From the NCBI GenBank assembly GCA_002104905.1, contig MCFE01000181.1:62001-126000 (forward strand): a DNA stretch of 64,000 nucleotides. Direction: 5' to 3'. The stretch is from Basidiobolus meristosporus CBS 931.73 (Eukaryota > Basidiobolomycota > Basidiobolomycetes > Basidiobolales > Basidiobolaceae). The notes below the pieces were generated by a model. The model was not told where the DNA came from, searched no databases, and saw only the letters and a program-made list of their open reading frames with translations. The position numbers and the translations under genes are program-made. This document shows positions 23,469 through 33,757 of this stretch, one piece after another. Positions within the stretch are counted from its first letter, which is position 1. The number at the start of each line of letters is the position of its first letter.

Positions 23469-24013
23469 GCATTGCAGCAGAAATACTAATTGAGTGGTGG
23501 ATTTTAATGGAGTTACTTGTTGAGTGTGGGGTTGGGCTTAATGTTAGTGTAGGGTATACAGACTTGAATAGGTTAATACAATTGGCAATTGAGGTACAAC
23601 TGATGTTTCAACGGAAATAAATCAACTTGTATGCATGAAAAGTAGGAGAAATGGTTGAGTCAGGAAGTAAGGGGTGTGAAAAAGAGGCAATAGCCAATCA
23701 ATTCACACAAATGTAAGAGGTAATAGAGTGTCTGGGATCAGAAAGTGAGCACATTGACAGGGAACCAATCAGAAGCCAACTATACATTGTTGTGACGAAA
23801 ATTTTTGACTAAGTTTTTTGTAAAATCTGGGGTGCAATATTTTTCAATGGTCTCTGGACAGTGCCCTGACAAGATCAGTACCTCTTAGTCACGGGACATT
23901 AACTTTGTGACGGCCTTTTGACAGGATCATCTCCATCATTTTTCACAGGGTATGAGTATTGACCAAAAAGTGATATAATAGCGTTACATTGTCGAAGGTC
24001 ATACTGTTTGCCC

Positions 24014-25522
24014 CATGGACAAGATTACTTTGACTCAATGCCATAAGTGAAGAGAAAAAACATGATGGGGCTATTGTGACAAGCCTCTCAGCCATTAAAC
24101 AGGCAGACAGCATAGGAACTATTGCAAGGATCAGGCCAGTGTTTTGCCACACAAGTCATATTTGACCATTCATCAGTCACTACTCTACCAACATTATCTT
24201 GCAGGCCAGTTGATACTTTTATATTGGCCCCTGGCCATCTTTGTCACCTTGCGCAAACTGAGTCAGGTGAGTTTGTGACACCTTGAGGCTCACCATAGCC
24301 TTCTGAATATGGCACGCAGAGTAATAGCTCTTACAAAGAAGGTTGACTGATGGATTTTGAGCCTATCTCCCCTAACAACAGTACCACATATGTACCCAGC
24401 AAGTCCCTATATGCAATGAGACAACACCAGTTGAGGCAAATGCCAAGGATACTTTATGGAGCCAAGTGAGCCCAGTAATTCATCTACTGGTGAATGATGT
24501 AATGTTGTGGCTAGAGAAGTGGTGCATTTCCACTAATATCAGTAATGGGGGCTTTGAGGATTTATTACTACTTCTTTCTAAAGTGATACTAGGATGCAAC
24601 CTATCATATACATGGTACAAGTGGTCAACTGTCATGCAACTGGCAACAAATGATCCAGAGACTGACTTGATTCCAGCATGTGCTAACAGTTGCATGGCAT
24701 TCACATCCAAAAATGCTACCATTGCAACGTGTCCAAATTGTCAAGAATCCTCCACCATTGAGGGAAAACATTGTTCACACGCCAGACATATTCCAGTCAT
24801 ACCCCATCTGAGGAAGCTGATGCAGTCTGACAAATATTGCAAAGCATACAGTACTGTACTCAGTATCAGTCAAGTGCAAACATATCCAATATATTAGATG
24901 GCAAACTTTACAAACAGCTAAGAAGCAAGGGCAACTTTGAAGGTATGTATGACCATGCCTTTGCTTTAGCACCTGATGGATTCTCATTAAACAAGTACTC
25001 TACCAGCAAATCCTGCTGGCCACTGATTTGCATCAATATGAATCTGCCACCTATCTTACAGTGTCAGAGCACTAATCTGATGGTAGTCTCACCAGTATCT
25101 GGGCCTAAAGTCAACCTCTACACAATTCAATATGGAATTCACATAAACAAAAGCCAGAGTGCACCTATAAGGGGGACTAGAATCCCGCAGGGAAAAGGAA
25201 TATATGGGCTAAATACTTAGAGGTTGTTGGCAGATAATCATGAGGTATTCAAGGCAGAAATGGCAAGAACTAAGCATATGTTTGCAAGATGTATATGTTA
25301 CAGCAACACAAGGTATATGGCAACTTTGACAGTATCACACTAACATGCTGTAAAGTTGAGGTGATAGAAGTATGTCAATTGTGGCAGGTGCGTGCATTTG
25401 TAGAGGTTAGTAAGCAGGAGGCCATAAATATTTTGATTTGAACTATATGTGGAATACCCAAGGCAGTAATGTGTAAGCAAATAAAGAGGGGTGATTCTAC
25501 AGAGGAATATATGGATTGCAAA
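24014..25522 (+). pseudogene. Transposase of C1, broken
   Basis: From the ATG at 24014 (MDKITLTQ) the C1 transposase runs plus. The best open piece, 24466-24897, encodes the region from VIHLLVNDVMLWLEKW to the CPNCQES zinc-like motif. Stops and frameshifts are frequent. The middle domain seen at 17782-18387 is missing: after SKSCWPLICINMNLPP the sequence jumps near 25110 to the C-terminal region. It is cut at 25522 by C3 and continues as non-coding subterminal sequence at 30101. Confidence 0.65.
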
Positions 25523-26010
25523 ACCCTATGAAAAATAATTTGGTCCTGCAGGTGGATCTGGATTGGATCAACCATCAAGATCCCATTTAGAGACCATCAT
25601 AATACCAGCAGCTTGGAATTAGTGACCCTCCTGACAATCTTATGATGGGATCATGACAGTGTTTTACTAATTTTACAACCAAATAGAGGGATAAAACTTG
25701 ACAATAATTTATTGGTGCTGTGATGATATTTGCATGGTATTGTTGCGGTCTTTAGTGCTCTATACCTATTTTAAGTGGATCCAGCTGGCCAGGACATCCA
25801 ATTGCCTTATATGGCAAGAAACCTAACAGTATTTTGACAGCCTCACAGCAAGACTCTGATGGCATTATATTGGCAGTATGATGGCCTACTGCTGGTACTG
25901 TATAATGCTACCATACCAATTTACCAAATAGTATTTCCTTTTTCTACCTCCCCTTGTGCAATTCATATATCCCACTGTATAATCACCCCTCTTTATTTGC
26001 TTACCCACTA

Positions 26011-27476
26011 CTACCTTGGGTATTCTACATATAGTTCAAGTAAAAAAACTATGGCCTCCTGCTTACTAACCTCTACAAATGCGCACACCTGCCGCAATTG
26101 ACATACTTCTATCACCTCAACTGTACAGCATTTTAGTGTGATAGTTGCAAAGTTGCCATATACCTTGTACTGCTGGTAACATATACATCTTGCAAACATA
26201 TGCTTGGTTGTTGCCACTTCTGTCATGAATAACTCCTGAATATTGGCAAAGAACTTCATGGTATTAAGCCAATATATTCCTTCTCCCTGCTGGATTCTAG
26301 TCCCCTGTATAGGTGTGCTCTGGCTTTTGTTTGTGTGAATTCCATGTTGAGTGGTGTAGAAGTTGACTTGTAACCATGAGAATCCGGCATATCTTGGTAG
26401 AATTTTCCTGATAAAAATTAGTTGCTTATTGCACCCAACCCAACTTTGCATTACTTAACTGATTACCCACGCATTGGAGCTGCTTAGCTTCTTAATGCCA
26501 TAGGCATAGGTGTCTCCATGTGCACATTTGTCCTCTGTATTTCTCAACTCTTTCTGGCTGTCCTCCATGTGCCAGCTCATCACATCCATGATGGACTTGA
26601 AGGTAATATTCATCATGAGATTGGGACATGGTAGTACCTGCAACTTGACTTGTCTTCCTTGCTGGTAGAGTACTTGATTAATGAGAATCCATCAGGTGCT
26701 AAAGCAAAGGCATGGTCATACATACCTTCACAGTAGCCCTTGCTTCTTAGCTGTTTGTAATGTTTGCCATCTAAAATATTGGATATGAATGTCATGCAAC
26801 TGTTAGCACATGCTGGAATCAGGTCAGTCTCTGGATCATATGTTGCCAGTTGCATGACAGTTGACTACTTGTACCATGTACATGATAGGTTGCATCCTAG
26901 TATCACTTTAGCAAGAAGTAGTAATAAATCCACATAGCCCCCATTACTGATATTAGTGGAAATGCACCACTTCTCTAGCCACAACATTACATCATTCACC
27001 AGTAGATGAATTACTGGGCTCACTTGGCTCCATAGAGTATCCTTAGCATTTGTTTCAACGGGCGTTGTCTTGTTGTATATAGTGATTTTGCCAGGCTCAT
27101 ATGTGGTACTGTTGTTAGGAGAGATAGGCTCAAAATCCATCAGTGAATATTCTTTGTTAGAGCTATCACTCTGCAAGCCATGTTCAGAAGGCTGAGGTGA
27201 GCCTAAAGGCATCACAGACTCACCTGACTCAGTTTGCACAAGGTGACAAAGATGGCCAGGGGCCAATATAAAAGTATCAACTGACCTGCAAGATAATGTT
27301 GGTAAAGTAGTGACCAATGAATGATCCAATATGACCAGTGTGGCAAAACACTGGCCATGCTCCTTGTAATACGTCCTATACTCTCTGCATGCTTCATGGC
27401 TGAGAGGCTTGCCACAATAGCCACATGGTCTTTTTTCTCTTCTCTTACAGTGTTGAGTCAAAGTAGTCTTGTCCAT
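26011..27476 (-). pseudogene. Transposase of C3, internally deleted
   Basis: On the minus strand from ATG 27476 the frame is open for 203 codons. It then jumps twice relative to C2. One deletion near 26775 removes the CPNCQES region. Another near 26655 joins SLIKYSTSK directly to the C-terminal DKSSCRYYHVPIS, removing the GDTPAIS and GHNG..CCQMCEIQG core. The catalytic domain is therefore gone. Confidence 0.65.
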
Positions 27477-27698
27477 GTGGCAAACAGTATGACCTTCAAT
27501 AATGTAATGCTATTATATCACTTTTTGGTTAATAATCATGTGGACCTAAGACAGTCTTGTATTTGACACATTGCACCTACATGAATGTAAGATTCAATGA
27601 TGACCCACCATAGCAAGCATTATAAATAAAGTTGTGACACCACATACACACATATATGTAACACTATTTCCCCTTTGGTTTGACTCATTACAATATAT

Positions 27699-29768
27699 AT
27701 GCCACCAAAGAATAAATCAAAGTTGTCTGGTTCTCAACAAAACCCCACCATTGACAGCAACAGAAGAACAGTTGGACAACAGCTTGCTTTGACATTCAGT
27801 GCAACAAGCAGGGCTATAGGCAAAAAAGACCCTGTAGACAGTGCACCTATTGAAGGTAAAAATGCGGACTCCTCAAGCTCTCAGTCAAGTAGGCAATTGA
27901 GAACCTCTGCATAGCCACAAGCTGACTGTTATGCTCAGGCAGATGAGAATGTAGCAAAAGCAGTACCCTTAGTTGAAGATCAGCAAGTGGCCATGATAAC
28001 ATCACCACCACACATATTAGCAAGTATGTTGTCAGCTTGTATCAATGCATCAATGAGGCAATTATGTGCAGTAGCTGATAGTATAGGTGCAATGGCCCAG
28101 AGAAATCAGGAAATAGTCCAGAAACAGGATGAGCGGATCATATGTGTAGGGCAATCAATATCCCAGGTAGAGAAAGAAGTATCTTTGCTGCAAAGAAGGA
28201 GCTCAAGTAGCTCAATTTCACAGCCAAGAATTGAGCCATTTCCCAATGTAACATCAGAGGGACACAGTGCAGTCTTTGAAGCTCAACAGCAGTGCCCAAA
28301 GATAAAGCTCACAGAAAAACCTATCATAGCATGGGAGGGAGACAATCTGGTGTTTATACCAAAGCCTAAAAATCCAAAGACATTGATGATCTGTGAAGCC
28401 ATTGTGTGCAATAATGAAGAGTGGGCTAATATACAAGAGGCTGTCAGAAGTCTGGCATGCCATCACCCTAAGGCCGGCATTTCATGGGACCATCAGGAAC
28501 TCAAGGCAAAGCAGAATGAACTTGACTTGTTCCATGAGCATTATCCTGGACTCAAACAGGCAAACCAATTTTGGGCCAGCATTGGTGTGCTAAGAAAGTA
28601 TATTAAGAACAGCAGAAACTATTAAAGGCAGAAGAACAAGGGTGTTATGGCTAAAGACCAGTGGCTTCCTCAAGAGCCCATTACAAGCAGGGCCAAAAGC
28701 TCCAGACAAGCATCAAAGTGACAACAGGTAGCTGGAAGAGTGCTAATCAGGGACAAGCAGGCAGACATGGATGCACCAGCACCACATTTATCAAGCAAAA
28801 AGCGTAGCGCCACTCAAGAAGCACCCAGTCAAAGTAGCAGTGAAGGACCTGGCAGTGATAAAAACCAGCTGCTTTTACAGGAGCCGGTCACAACTATGGC
28901 TGAGTGCTCAAAATAAGCAGAAAAGAAACATCAGGTTGCCAGAAGAATGCAAGCAAGGGACAAGCAGGCCAAAATAGATGTGTCAGAGCTGATTTTATCC
29001 AGGAGAAAACATAGTTCTTTATGGGAAGCACCCAGACAAAGTAGCAGTGAAAGACTTGGCAGTGATAAAGGAAAAGGTAAAGGGAAAAATGTCTACCCAA
29101 GCCTGAGACAAGGAGGCTTGCAAAAAAAACTGCAGCCCTTGCCAATTAATGCCACAAGCCAGGAACAGACTGGATCCCATCATAGCCAAGAAGAATTATC
29201 AACAAGAAAACAGCTGTTTTTACAAGAGTTGGAAGCGCTGCCAGTAGAGCTACACTCCAGCAAGGTAGATGAGTTTGCTGAAAAAGGCAATTTGTCTACC
29301 ACAGCCTCCACAGCCTCCATTGTTGACAGAGTGGAGATCCCACTGACAGACAAGGCTACAATGTCAAGAGCTCAAAAGACTCTCACAATGCCTTCAGTGG
29401 AGTTTGGAACATTAATAGGCACACCAAGAGGTTGCAGCACTTCTTCAAGAGCAGTGCCCAAAAAAAATGCACTGGAATATTGCAAGGATTTATTGCAAGG
29501 ACTGGTAGATGAGGTGCTAGACCTTGCAGTGCCAGCTGAAGACCAGGATGTGTGGGAACCAGTGATTGAACAGTGGCATAAAGCAGTTGGGTTCCTGCTG
29601 AAGTTGTGGAACCAGAGCATTACAGCGGAAATACTTGTTGAGTTGTTGATTTCAATGGAGTGGCTTGTTGAGTGTGGGGTTGGGCTTAATGTTAGTGTTG
29701 GGTATAGAGACTTGTATAGGTCAGTACAATTGGCAATTGAGGTACAACTGAAGTGTCAACGGAAATAA
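27699..29768 (+). pseudogene. ORF1 of the CMC element, best copy (coiled-coil protein, unknown function)
   Basis: One reading frame of 690 codons from ATG 27699 to TAA 29766 is interrupted only by four in-frame stops (27912, 28623, 28719, 28914) and has no frameshift. Two of the stops are CAA-to-TAA changes relative to C2. Layout: a basic start (MPPKNKSKLSGSQ), an Ala/Ser-rich stretch, and a probable coiled coil (about residues 97-165, around AVADSIGAMAQRNQEIV). Then comes a conserved block (WANIQEAVRSLACHH...FHEHYPG), followed by a tandem duplication of about 60 residues (28694-28872 and 28898-29082), rich in Lys/Ser with RDKQA and SSSEGPGSDK. A C-terminal domain includes EYCKDLLQ and WEPVIEQWHKAVGF. 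I do not recognise the family. Being carried by every copy, it is probably a partner of the transposase; that is inference. Confidence 0.7.
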
Positions 29769-30100
29769 ATCAATTTGTACAAATGAAAATTTAGAGAAAC
29801 AGTTGAGTCAGGAAGTAAGGTGTGTAATGAAGAGGCAATAGCCAATCAATTCAAACAAAAATATGAGGCAACAGTGTGTCCAGGATCAGAGAGTGAGCAA
29901 ATTGGCAGGGAACCAATCAAAAGCCACTTTTACATTATTGTGATGAAAAACTTTGACTAAGTTTTTTGTGATATCTGGGGTGCAATTATTTCTCAGCAGT
30001 CTATGGACAGTGTCCCAACAAGATCAGTACCACTTAGTCACAGGTCTTTGACTTTGTGACAGCATTTTGATGGGATCATCTCAATAATTTCTCATAGGGA

Positions 30101-30534
30101 CAAGGGGAGGTAGAAAAAGGAAATACCATTTGGGAAATTGGTACAGTAGCATTATACAGAGCCAGCGGTAGGCCGTCATACTGCCAATATAATGCCATCA
30201 GAGTCTTGCTGTGAGGCAGTAAAAATACTGTTAAGTTTCTTGCCATATAAAGCAATTGGATGTCCTGGCCAACTGGATCCACTTAAAATAGTTATAGAGC
30301 GCTAAAAGACCACAGCAATACTATGCAAATATTGTCACAGCATCAATGAAATATTATCAAGTTTTATCCCTTTATTTGGTTGAAAAATTAGCAAAACACC
30401 GTCATGATCCTATCATAAGATCATTAGGAGGGTCACCAATTCCAAGCTGCTGGTATTATGATGGACTCTAGACAGGATCCTGAAGGCTGATCTGGATTGG
30501 ATCCACCTGCAGGACCAAGTTACTTTCCATAGGG
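30101..30534. repeat. Third piece of C1: subterminal region and terminus
   Basis: This is the reverse of the C2/C3 subterminal region (compare 25540-25990), ending ...GGACCAAGTTACTTTCCATAGGG. It completes C1. It has no coding content. Confidence 0.65.
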
Positions 30535-31050
30535 ATTGAGGTACTTGAGTTTCTTCTCTACAGCAAAGATACTGCTTTCTCTACCTGGGATATTGATTAC
30601 TCTACACTTATTATACACTTATCTTGCTTCTGGACTATTTCCTGATTTCTCTGGGCTGTTGCATCTATCCTATCAGCCACTGCATCTAATTACTTCATTA
30701 ATGCTTTGGTATGAGCTGACAACATACTTGCTACTATATGTGGTAGTGATGTTAGGTTGGCCACTTGCTGATCTTCAACTGAAGGTACTGTGTTTGCTAC
30801 ACTCTCATCTGCCTGAGTATAATGGTCAGCTTGTGGCTCCACAGAGGTTCTCAATTACCTACTTGACTGAGAGCCTGAGGAGCCTGCATTTTTACCTTCA
30901 ATGGGCACACTGTCTACAGGGCCTTTTTTGGATGTAGCCCCGCTTGTTGCACTGAATGTCAAAGCAAGCTGTTATCAAACTGTTTTTCTGTTGCTGTCAG
31001 CTGTGGGGTTTGGTTGAGAACCACACAACTTTGCTTTAGTTTTTGACAGC
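30535..31050 (-). pseudogene. ORF1 of C4, N-terminal remnant
   Basis: Minus-strand homology to ORF1 runs from the initiator region near 31050 to the end of the coiled coil near 30550, where it meets the end of C1. The long plus-strand open frame over the same bases (30536-30937) is its antisense shadow. Everything downstream of the coiled coil is missing. Confidence 0.6.
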
Positions 31051-32545
31051 ATACATATGGAAGCGAGCCTAACCAATGGGGAAAAGTACTATATATACAT
31101 GTGTACATGGTGCCACAACTTTATTTATAATGCTTACTATGGTAGGTCATCATTGAATCTTACATTCATGTAGGGGCAATATCTCAAATACAAGACTGTC
31201 TTAAATTCACATGAGTATTGACCACAAAGTGATATAGTAGTGTTACATTGTTGAAGGTCAAGCTGTTTGCCCCATAGACAAGACTACATTGATTCAACAC
31301 CATGAGAGAACAGAAGAAAGATCATGTGGCTATTGTAGCAAGCATCTCAGCCAAGAATCATGCAGACAGCATTGGAAGTATTACAAGGATCATGGCTAGT
31401 GTTTTGCAACAAGTCACATTTGACCATTCATCAGTCACTACTCTACCAACATTATATTGCCAGCCAGTTAATACCTCTATATTGGCATCTGGCCATCACT
31501 AAAACCTTGCACAAACTGAGTCAGGTGAGGTTGTGATATCTTTAGGCTCACTTCAACTTGCTGATTATGGCATGCAGAGTGATAGCTCTGACAAAGAAGG
31601 CTCACTGATGGATTGTGAACCTATCTCCCCTTACAACAGTACCACACATGAGCCTGGTCACATCACAATATGCATTCAGACAGCACCTGTTGAAACAAAT
31701 GCCAAGGATACTTTATGGAGCCAAGTGAGCCCAGTAATTCATCCACTGGTGAGTAATGTAATGTTGTACCTGGAGAAGTGGCACGTTTCTACTAATATCA
31801 GTAATGGGGGCTTTGAGGATTTACTACTACTTCTTGCCAAAATCATTCCGGGATGCAACTTATCATGTACATAGTATAAGTGGACAACTTTCATGGGGCT
31901 GGCAACATATGACCCAGAGACTGTCCTGATTCCAGCATGTGCTAACAGTTGCATGGCATTCACATCCATTGATGTCACCATTACAACATGTCAAAGTTGT
32001 CAAGAATCAACAACCATTGAGGGAAAGCATTGCTCACACTCTGGATATCTTCCAGTTTAATCCTGTTTAAAAAGCTCACTCAGTCCAACAAAGATTGCAA
32101 AGTTATAAAGTACCACACTCAGTATCCATCAAGTGCAAACATATCCAATATACTTGATGGCAAACATTACAAACAGCTAAGAAGCAAGGGCTACTTTGAA
32201 GGTATGTATGACCATGCCTTTGCTTTAGCACCTGATGGATTCTCATGAAACAAGTACTCTACCAGCAAATCCTGCTGGCCACTGATTCTCATCAACCTGA
32301 ATCTGCCACCCATCTAACAGTATCAGAGCCTCAATCTGATGGTAGTCCTGCTGGTATCTGGGCCTAAATCACTGTCCAACCTAGATAGCTACTTGTATCC
32401 ATTGCTGGATGAATTTTGTATGCTTTCCAGCAGGACAACAGTAAATGGCTGTCATATAAAGACACATATTATTATCTGAATTGGAGAAACCACATCTGTC
32501 AAATGTGTGAGATCCAGGGGACTTACTCTGTAACTCAAACATATT

Positions 32546-33062
32546 AGACTTGCTCTGTTGGATAGTGCCACATTGAGCCATGAGTGGAAATGATGCCATA
32601 GTGTGCCAAGGAGGCAAAGTGAGCCTACACTTGGCCACAGAGTGTGAAGCATAGCTCTGCATCTACAGGCAAAGCAGCCCCTGTGTCTCACCCATTGAGC
32701 TGCAGATAATCCACTTCTTGACCTTTCTTTTGGATCAATGTTGTGCAGGATACATAAGAGCAAAAAAAATTGAAGACATGCATTGGGTGCTCAATACCAA
32801 TGGCACTCTGAATCTAGCTCCTGTAGCTTGTATCACGCCACAAAAATGCATAGCACTATCTTGGTCCACTAGTACTATCAGACACTATATTTAAATATTA
32901 ACCCCAAAGTAAAACCTATATGAAGCACCTCTAATGCCAGATAGTACCAGTGGACCAAGATAGTGCCATGCGTTTTTCTGACATGACATAAGCCACAGGG
33001 GCTGGATTCAGAGTGTTTTGGCACCCATGGCTCAATGTGGCACTATCCAACAGAACAAGTCT
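32546..33062. mobile_element. 517-bp MITE with Harbinger-like ends and ATT target duplication
   Basis: The left end is AGACTTGCTCTGTTGGATAG and the right end is its inverse; the match runs for about 38 bases with one mismatch early on. ATT flanks both sides (32543-32545 and 33063-33065). The C4 transposase sequence on the two sides is continuous in other copies (ACACATT / ATTATTACCC), so the insertion is clean. The first bases, AGACTTGTTCC-like, match the ends of the autonomous Harbinger-like element at 58331-61742, which has the same ATT duplication. It has no coding capacity. An inner inverted repeat lies at 32848-32975. Confidence 0.8.
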
Positions 33063-33757
33063 ATTATTATTACCCAAACACCAGCATTAAGAACATCATC
33101 TTCCCACATAGAGAGTATAAAGAAGGCAACATGCAATTGCAGCAAAGCTGGCAAGGTATTAGCCATTTGCTGGAATATGGAATCAATTGGAAACCTGAAA
33201 TACTTAAGATGGAGGTTAACTGTTGGAACAAATGCATTCCACTGAGAGCAATGCATTTGTTTTTCAACAATATCCCTATACTGATGACTAAGTTGTAAAT
33301 GAAGCATTTCAAGCTGAATGAGCCCTACAGGGTACTGGAGAAATTCAAACAATTGGCAAGATATTTCAGAGTATCCTCTACCCTGAGTACCTCTCACAGG
33401 CTCCAATTAATTTTCATATTCATATGCAACAATACAAATGCAAAGACTGGATGAACTGGATATATATTTATTCAAGTGGTGCTCTGAAGCCATTCCTACT
33501 AAGAGTACACTGGAGGCATTGGGAGTTATGTGTTGGTGTTGTACAAATATTTATCTAGATACAGATCACCAATGCCAACTTGATGCATTGACAGCTTTTA
33601 TGTAAGGGGTTAGTGACTGGACTTGAGTGGCTGTACTATATGCATAATGCTCAAGGCATATATCACTGCTGGTGCTGTATCCATTCTCTACTCCATCTTG
33701 CTTGGTATGCAGAGAATATTGGGCCTTGCTTCTCCTTTTGGAGTTTTCTATAAAAAG

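Larger units (their letters stand above)
19676..23620 (+). pseudogene. ORF1 of C2, interrupted by two solo LTRs
   Basis: ORF1 starts at ATG 19676 and is followed through 19886-20200, 20324-21124, 22339-22679 and 23480-23620. It is split by the LTR insertions at 21214-22281 and 22667-23468. The coiled-coil region (residues around LGAMADRIDAMAQRNQEVVQ) and the WANIQEVIRSLACHH region are well preserved. Stops occur at 20198 and elsewhere. For domain layout see the C3 copy at 27699-29768. Confidence 0.65.
14339..23951. mobile_element. CMC/Tnp2 DNA transposon C2, complete ends, inserted in C1
   Basis: C2 begins ACCCTATGAAAA at 14339 and ends TTTTTCACAGGGT at 23951, flanked by ATG at 14336-14338 and 23952-23954. 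A 3-bp duplication is what CACTA-type elements make. Removing C2 rejoins ...TTCAC-ATG-AGTATTGACC, the sequence found uninterrupted in other copies. Without its own insertions (a copia element and two solo LTRs) it would be about 5.4 kb. It holds the transposase on the minus strand (17174-19453) and ORF1 on the plus strand (from 19676), expressed from a shared middle promoter. Both genes carry stops, so it is not autonomous today. Confidence 0.75.
25523..30100. mobile_element. CMC/Tnp2 DNA transposon C3, inserted in C1
   Basis: C3 begins ACCCTATGAAAA at 25523 and ends TTTCTCATAGGG at 30099 (4.6 kb). The C1 sequences on either side (...GGATTGC and ACAAGGGGAGG...) are contiguous in other copies, so C3 lies inside C1. 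The target duplication is imperfect (AAA against ACA). C3 carries a transposase gene with internal deletions (minus) and the best-preserved ORF1 (plus). It could only have moved with a transposase supplied by another copy. Confidence 0.75.
11948..30534. mobile_element. CMC/Tnp2 DNA transposon C1, split by two nested copies
   Basis: C1 is present as three pieces: 11948-14338, 23952-25522 and 30101-30534. Its ORF1 end starts ACCCTATGAAAAG at 11948; its transposase end finishes ...TTTCCATAGGG at 30534. Joining the pieces restores the order of intact copies: ORF1 (minus), short divergent promoter, transposase (plus), long subterminal region. C2 sits in the divergent promoter and C3 in the region just past the transposase. 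All its genes are broken. Membership of the CMC superfamily (CACTA, Mirage, Chapaev; fungal Plavaka-like) is inferred from the transposase motifs seen in C2. No matching target duplication is visible at its ends (CAT left, ATT or TTG right). Confidence 0.7.
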
